NCBI GenBank assembly: GCA_964017065.1
Contig: OZ024792.1
Coordinates: 8,471,546 to 8,535,545, forward strand
Length of the DNA: 64,000 bases
DNA from: Haliclona indistincta
Lineage: Eukaryota; Porifera; Demospongiae; Haplosclerida; Chalinidae
Direction of reading: 5' to 3'
Shown here: in pieces, positions 59,712-64,000 of the stretch
Layout: each line of letters starts with the position of its first letter
Numbering within the stretch: the first letter of the stretch is position 1
Program-made: the position numbers and the translations under genes
Notes under the pieces: generated by a model
The model's input: the letters and a program-made list of their open reading frames with translations, nothing else
Told to the model about the DNA's origin: nothing
The model's database searches: none

Positions 59712-61139
59712 ATGGATTTCGAAGATGAAATATTTCTTGCTGCTTCGCAAATGTACGAGAAAGAAGTAGAGCTGAGAGAGAAGTATGGCTTTATGGGAGA
59801 AGAAGACTTTACTCTGGATCGCTTGCTTGCAGATATCGATGTACCACCGCCCCAACAGTACCATGCCCAAGAGAACGCAGATGCCGTTAGCAGTTCACCT
59901 CTGAGACCAACACGATTTGCTGCTCCAGTCAGTGAAGAAGACCTTCTTAAGAAAATAACTGGCTCTATACCAAAGGCTACGCGGAAGAGTACAGCTTGGG
60001 CAACAACCACTTGGAAAGATTGGGCTACTAATAGGCAGACAGCAGGCAATGAGTTTCCTCCAAAGCTATCAGAGATCACTAATGAACGTCTCAATTACTG
60101 GTTATCCAGATTTGTAGTCGAGGTTCGGAACAAGCAAGGTCTTGAATACCAAGGTGGTTCTTTGTACAGCCTTTGTGCTGGTGTGCAACGGCAAGTTCGA
60201 TCTGAACGTCGTGTTCTCGCAGATCAAGGACAAATAGATGACGTTGATATATTCAAGGATAGTTCATTTGCCTACTTTCGGAGTGTTCTAGATTCTGTGC
60301 TAAAAGACCTACACAAACAAGGAATTGGAACAACTACCAAGCGAGCAGACTGCATCTCTGAAGACATCGAAGAGAAGCTATGGGAGGAGAATGTACTCGG
60401 AGATGATACACCGGCTAAGCTAGTTGATACTCTTGTGTTCTGCTTTGGTTTGAATTTCGCTTTAAGGAGTGGACAGGAGCATCGAGACCTACGTCCCTAC
60501 ATGCTGCAGCTGGTAACACCACCTGATGCTACAGCCTATCTTATCTACACTGAATCAGGGTCGAAGAATCGGCAAGGTGGCTTAAATGAACGGAAAGTCA
60601 CAAACAAGTCGGTAAAGTGTTTTGCCAATGTTGCTGATCCAAAGAGATGCTGTATTCGACTGTACCAGAAGTATATGGCATTGCGACCTAAAGATTCACC
60701 AAAAGATGTGTTCTATCTGAAGCCATTTGCCAAACCATGTCAAGATTGTTGGTACTACAATCGTGCAATCGGGCACAATGTACTGGGAAATACTGTCAAG
60801 AGACTATGTGCCGCAATAGGAGTTGAAGGGAACTTTACTAACCACTCCCTACGGAGAACATGTGCTACTAGACTTTTTCAAGCTGGAGTTGATGAGCAGC
60901 AGATAATGGGTATAACTGGTCATCGTACTACAAATGCTGTACGGCTCTACAAAGAGATATCACAAGAACAGGAAGAGAATTCGAGCAAGATTTTACAAAT
61001 GGCAAAGAAGGCGAAGCCGTCTAGTGAAGAAAGTAAAGATTGCAAGACTACAAAACTGCTGACCAGTAGCTCGATGAACCTTAGTAGTGTTCCAGTGTAC
61101 AATTTTACTTCTTGTTCAGTTGTATTTCACAATAACTGA
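59712..61139 (+). CDS. Crypton-like tyrosine recombinase, 475 codons, intact
   Basis: A single uninterrupted frame encodes an acidic N-terminus of about 90 residues, a core-binding helical domain (about 95-200) and a catalytic domain (about 220-420). The catalytic residues of the tyrosine recombinase fold are all present: R252 (ALRSGQEHRDL), K285 (ESGSKNRQGG), H378-x-x-R381 (NHSLRRTCATRL), H404 (GITGHRT) and Y413 (VRLYKE). The domain resembles Crypton recombinases and the animal ZMYM/QRICH1/KIAA1958 proteins derived from them. Such enzymes cut and rejoin DNA through the tyrosine without target duplication. The start at 59712 is the first ATG after the hairpin. The tail after 430 is Ser/Lys-rich. 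The gene is antisense to the piggyBac gene around it. No stop or frameshift is seen, so it may be active. Confidence 0.9.
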   Translation: MDFEDEIFLAASQMYEKEVELREKYGFMGEEDFTLDRLLADIDVPPPQQYHAQENADAVSSSPLRPTRFAAPVSEEDLLKKITGSIPKATRKSTAWATTTWKDWATNRQTAGNEFPPKLSEITNERLNYWLSRFVVEVRNKQGLEYQGGSLYSLCAGVQRQVRSERRVLADQGQIDDVDIFKDSSFAYFRSVLDSVLKDLHKQGIGTTTKRADCISEDIEEKLWEENVLGDDTPAKLVDTLVFCFGLNFALRSGQEHRDLRPYMLQLVTPPDATAYLIYTESGSKNRQGGLNERKVTNKSVKCFANVADPKRCCIRLYQKYMALRPKDSPKDVFYLKPFAKPCQDCWYYNRAIGHNVLGNTVKRLCAAIGVEGNFTNHSLRRTCATRLFQAGVDEQQIMGITGHRTTNAVRLYKEISQEQEENSSKILQMAKKAKPSSEESKDCKTTKLLTSSSMNLSSVPVYNFTSCSVVFHNN

Positions 61140-62948
61140 TGACTGTATGAGAATTGCAAAGTATTGTGTGAATTATGAAAAGTGATTGTGCAATAGTACT
61201 AGGTGTATATGGGAATTTGAATACCTCATCAAATCAAAGGGAATTATTCATATCATGGTTTAAAAGCTGTTATGATTATTGAAACTTTATGTGGAAGTTG
61301 AGAAATAAAGATCCATACCTGTTCTCAAGCTGTACTGTTTTCAGTAACTCTGGAAACCCCTTGCGATCTTTACGAGCTGTTCCGCAACTGTATATGTCCT
61401 TCACTAGTAGATCTTGCAGCAGCTTTTCAGCAGTGAAAAAGTTATCAAAGAACACATGATGATTCTTTTTCTGTAAGTGATCTGTGAGCTCCTTCACGAC
61501 CTCTGTCCAAGGTCTTTTTCTCCACTCCCCACTTTCCCAGTGTATACCTGGAACTTCTGAAAGAAGCCGTTGTGGCTGTCTCCTAGTACCCACACCTGTG
61601 TTTTGTAGTTAATGTTATTTTTTGAGGGAAGGATGATGATGTGTTGTAAGATACATTATTGTGTGCACAAGTATATCATGTGCAAACCCTAACGATGTAT
61701 TGTTTGCCTAGTAATGCCATAATTTTTATTAGTGTGTAAAATCACCTTGATTCCTCTTTTGATAGGTTTCATCGGCATGTACTGCTTGATAGATGAATGC
61801 CCGGTGAACTTAATCATCGCCTCATCCACTGCTACCTCTTTGTGGGGCTCATAGAGATCAACAAACGACTGTGAAAGATGGTCGATAATTGGGCGCACCT
61901 TTCCCAACCAATCGTACCCAGGTGATCCTCGCGATGGAAGGCTGGTGTTGTCCACAAAGTGCAAATAACGAGATATTTCTCGGAATCGATCTCTCGAGAT
62001 TCTGTCTGCAATGGCAGGATAGTGCAGGACAGGATCTGTGCTCCAGTAATCGTCTAGAGCTGGGTGTATGGTAATTCCCATCAGGATGCAGAAACCGATG
62101 TAAGCTCTAAGCTCTTCTCTGGTGATCTTATCCCATTTATTGTACTTCTCTTCTCCCATTGTCTGTTTAGCAAACAGGTTTGTCTGGGCTACAATCTGGT
62201 CTAAGAATGGCTCAGTGAACATCAAGCTGAATATCTCAGATGCAGTCTCGGAGACTGGCACAGTTGGACCAACATAGCTGCTAAAACTTTTGATGGTAAA
62301 TGATTGAAGTGTGGTGGACCATGAATTAGTAGGGGGGTGAGCTTGGTGTAGAGGAGATGGGGCTGTTTGTTGTTGAGTTCTGCGGCGATCAGATGGGGTT
62401 TGTTGTTGGGTAGTGGGTTGACGGGTTCGGCGGCGGCGAGGAGTTGCGGTAGTTCGCTGTTGAGCGGAGGATGGGTGGAGAGGAGTTGCGCTAGTTTGCT
62501 GTTGAGCGGAGGGTGGGTGGAGAGGAGTTGCGCTTGTTTGCTGTTGAGCGGAGGGTGGGTGGAGAGGAGTTGCGCTTGTTTGCTGTTGAGCGGAGTGTGG
62601 GCGGAGAGATGTTGGGATTTGTTGCTGTTGAGCAGAGGGTGTGTGAGTTTGGTTGGGAGGAATTGAGATATGTTGAGCAGGGAGTGGAACACTTACAAGT
62701 AACTGTGCAGGTTGAATAATTCTACTGTCACTTTGCTCTTCTTCCAGGTCATTGAAATAATCAGTTTGCAGAGGAGAAATGGGGATATCTTCAGCACGGT
62801 TCTCATTCCTGTTTTCATCACTGTCGTCACCATCGTCAAACTCGTCGTCACTTCCTGGCATCATCGGCTCATCAAAATCTTCACAGTCTATCTCATTCAG
62901 CACCTCTTCAACTGTCATATACCTAGCTCTCTTTGCCATCACTAGCAC

Positions 62949-63274
62949 AGTATTGTGTGTTAGATACGTAATAATGAGTTGAATGTAATGGTAGTGCTAA
63001 ACGTGCTTACGTTGTAAAATGCTAACATTGGCTTGTAATAAATAGTTTACCTTGCAAGACAGATTGCGCAAATAGTTTATATAGAAGCCTTAGTGGAGAA
63101 CTACCAAGAGGAAAGCTGTGAACACTAACACGACTTCTGGTAGCTTGAAAGAGCCGTGCGCGTTGAACTGCATGTATAATACTAGCTGCTGTAGCAACGG
63201 TACGGCTGGACATGCCGAGGTGTCTATTGCGCGCGCGCGCACGGCACGCGCAGGTGACTATCACGTATAATCGG
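62949..63274. other. Upstream region of the piggyBac gene
   Basis: No gene is evident. A (GC)n-like run, GCGCGCGCGC, lies at 63228-63239. The piggyBac left terminal repeat would be expected here but could not be recognised. Confidence 0.4.
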
Positions 63275-63470
63275 TTAAGCATCAATTATGTTCTAGGGCG
63301 GAGTTATAGTTTTATGAATATTAATGAGTAAAAAGAACATTGACTCATATGAAAGAGCTTAATGAGCTGATTCTAATGCACCCATCGTTAGGCATCACTT
63401 ATCCTGAGGGGCGGAGTTATTGATTTACGAATATTAATGAGCATAAACAACATTGGCTCATATGAAAGGG
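63275..63470 (+). repeat. 113-bp subtelomeric repeat, two units, abutting the telomere
   Basis: 63275-63357 and 63388-63470 are related copies (GGGCGGAGTTAT, AATATTAATGAG, CATTGRCTCATATGAAAG). The linker carries ATTCTAATGCACCCATC, also found at 58068. The second copy runs directly into telomere repeat. Confidence 0.85.
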
Positions 63471-64000
63471 TTTTAGGGTTTAGGGTTTTAGGGTTTAGGG
63501 TTTAGGGTTTAGGGTTTAGGGTTTTAGGGTTTTAGGGTTTAGGGTTTAGGGTTTAGGGTTTAGGGTTTAGGGTTTTAGGGTTTAGGGTTTAGGGTTTAGG
63601 GTTTAGGGTTTAGGGTTTAGGGTTTAGGGTTTAGGGTTTAGGGTTTTAGGGTTTAGGGTTTAGGGTTTAGGGTTTAGGGTTTAGGGTTTAGGGTTTAGGG
63701 TTTAGGGTTTAGGGTTTAGGGTTTAGGGTTTAGGGTTTAGGGTTTAGGGTTTAGGGTTTAGGGTTTAGGGTTTTAGGGTTTAGGGTTTAGGGTTTAGGGT
63801 TTAGGGTTTAGGGTTTAGGGTTTAGGGTTTAGGGTTTTAGGGTTTAGGGTTTAGGGTTTAGGGTTTAGGGTTTTAGGGTTTAGGGTTTTAGGGTTTAGGG
63901 TTTAGGGTTTAGGGTTTAGGGTTTAGGGTTTAGGGTTTAGGGTTTAGGGTTTAGGGTTTAGGGTTTAGGGTTTTAGGGTTTAGGGTTTAGGGTTTAGGGT
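63468..64000 (+). repeat. Telomere, (TTTAGGG)n with TTTTAGGG variants
   Basis: About 533 bp of near-perfect 7-bp TTTAGGG, G-rich strand running toward the window end, so this is a right chromosome end. Scattered 8-bp TTTTAGGG units occur (densest at 63470-63570, then near 63640, 63770, 63835, 63875 and 63970). No TTAGGG (6-bp) units were noticed. The array is not closed by other sequence. Confidence 0.97.

Larger units (their letters stand above)
59412..61264 (+). mobile_element. Family F7 autonomous element: hairpin plus tyrosine recombinase
   Basis: The left part is a hairpin at 59417-59517. Two bases later the body starts TTTAAACCATGATG (59520) and ends CATATCATGGTTTAAA (61264), the same two-module plan as the satellite elements. 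The family word AAATATGGGAATTTGGATAC in the hairpin (59439) is answered by TATATGGGAATTTGAATAC (61206) at the body end. The motif TTGYGCAATAGTAC occurs at 59608-59621 and 61186-61199, with a related inverted word near 59546-59562, and may be recombinase binding sites. Flanks ATGTA and AGCTG show no target duplication. The insertion lies in a piggyBac intron. Confidence 0.88.
58707..62948 (-). pseudogene. piggyBac-type transposase gene, three exons, two frameshifts
   Basis: Exon 1 is 62948-61746, exon 2 is 61595-61319 and exon 3 is 59345-58707. Introns are 61745-61596 (150 bp) and 61318-59346, both GT-AG; the second contains a whole recombinase element. The acidic, Gln/Pro-rich N-terminus has a 14-residue repeat (SAQQQTSATPLHPP), followed by the DDE_Tnp_1_7 domain. 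Catalytic aspartates are visible in VAVDEAMIKF, VFFDNFFTA and NKFMGGVDHGDQ. A Cys-rich C-terminal finger (CALHATRN, WYCQECSVWLC, KWH) is complete. The frame must shift near 61530 (LGQR to VVKELTDHL) and near 59265 (VMVMST to CLQPDESGT), so the copy cannot make a full protein. Terminal repeats and TTAA flanks were not found. Confidence 0.85.

Noticed and set aside
62222..62719. Alternative frames across the piggyBac N-terminal repeat region
   Set aside because: The 42-bp repeat is open in several frames. Only the frame continuing into the transposase domain is supported.

Overview
The window is the right-hand end of a eukaryotic chromosome. It closes in more than 500 bp of TTTAGGG-type telomere repeat, with the G-rich strand running outward. 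Protein genes have GT-AG introns, mostly 46-55 bp. The mixture of an ATP8B-type flippase, an RPAP2/Rtr1-type gene, piggyBac, Ty3/gypsy and a Crypton-like tyrosine recombinase suggests an animal with a compact genome. A sponge or other early-branching metazoan is a reasonable guess, but no species marker is present. TTTAGGG is the plant-type telomere word and is unusual for an animal.

Layout. 1-3.4 kb is the only ordinary genic part: a tRNA-Ile inside an intron of a 5'-truncated ATP8B-like flippase gene, and a short convergent RPAP2/Rtr1-like gene. 3.4-8.0 kb is a foldback transposon with arms of about 2 kb and a perfect 6-bp target duplication. 8-13.7 kb is poor in recognisable genes and rich in tandem repeats (29, ~109, 26 and ~182 bp units).

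13.7-58.0 kb is a subtelomeric domain. About 24 kb of it, in 22 blocks, is a variable 10-bp satellite (consensus GGTTATNNNN on the minus strand). These blocks are separated by about 19 inserted elements. Most insertions belong to one superfamily that I did not find a ready name for. Each element has (1) a hairpin of 100-180 bp bounded by GTTA...TAAC, usually with a shared core close to CTCGGGCTNCGCCCTCGG, and (2) a body with its own terminal inverted repeats. A family-specific word is used once in the hairpin and again at the far end of the body. Seven families (F1-F7) are present. They sit in the satellite without visible target-site duplications. A Ty3/gypsy element with identical LTRs, a Mutator-like element, Harbinger-type MITEs, a foldback MITE and a LINE-like retroposon are nested among or inside them.

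58.0-63.3 kb holds a decayed piggyBac transposase gene with two introns. Inside its second intron lies a complete 1.85 kb member of family F7 that carries an intact 475-codon tyrosine recombinase ORF. Its ends match the non-coding F7 copies in the satellite. This suggests that the hairpin elements are non-autonomous partners of a Crypton-like recombinase system whose autonomous copy is in the same window. A 113-bp repeat and then the telomere close the chromosome.
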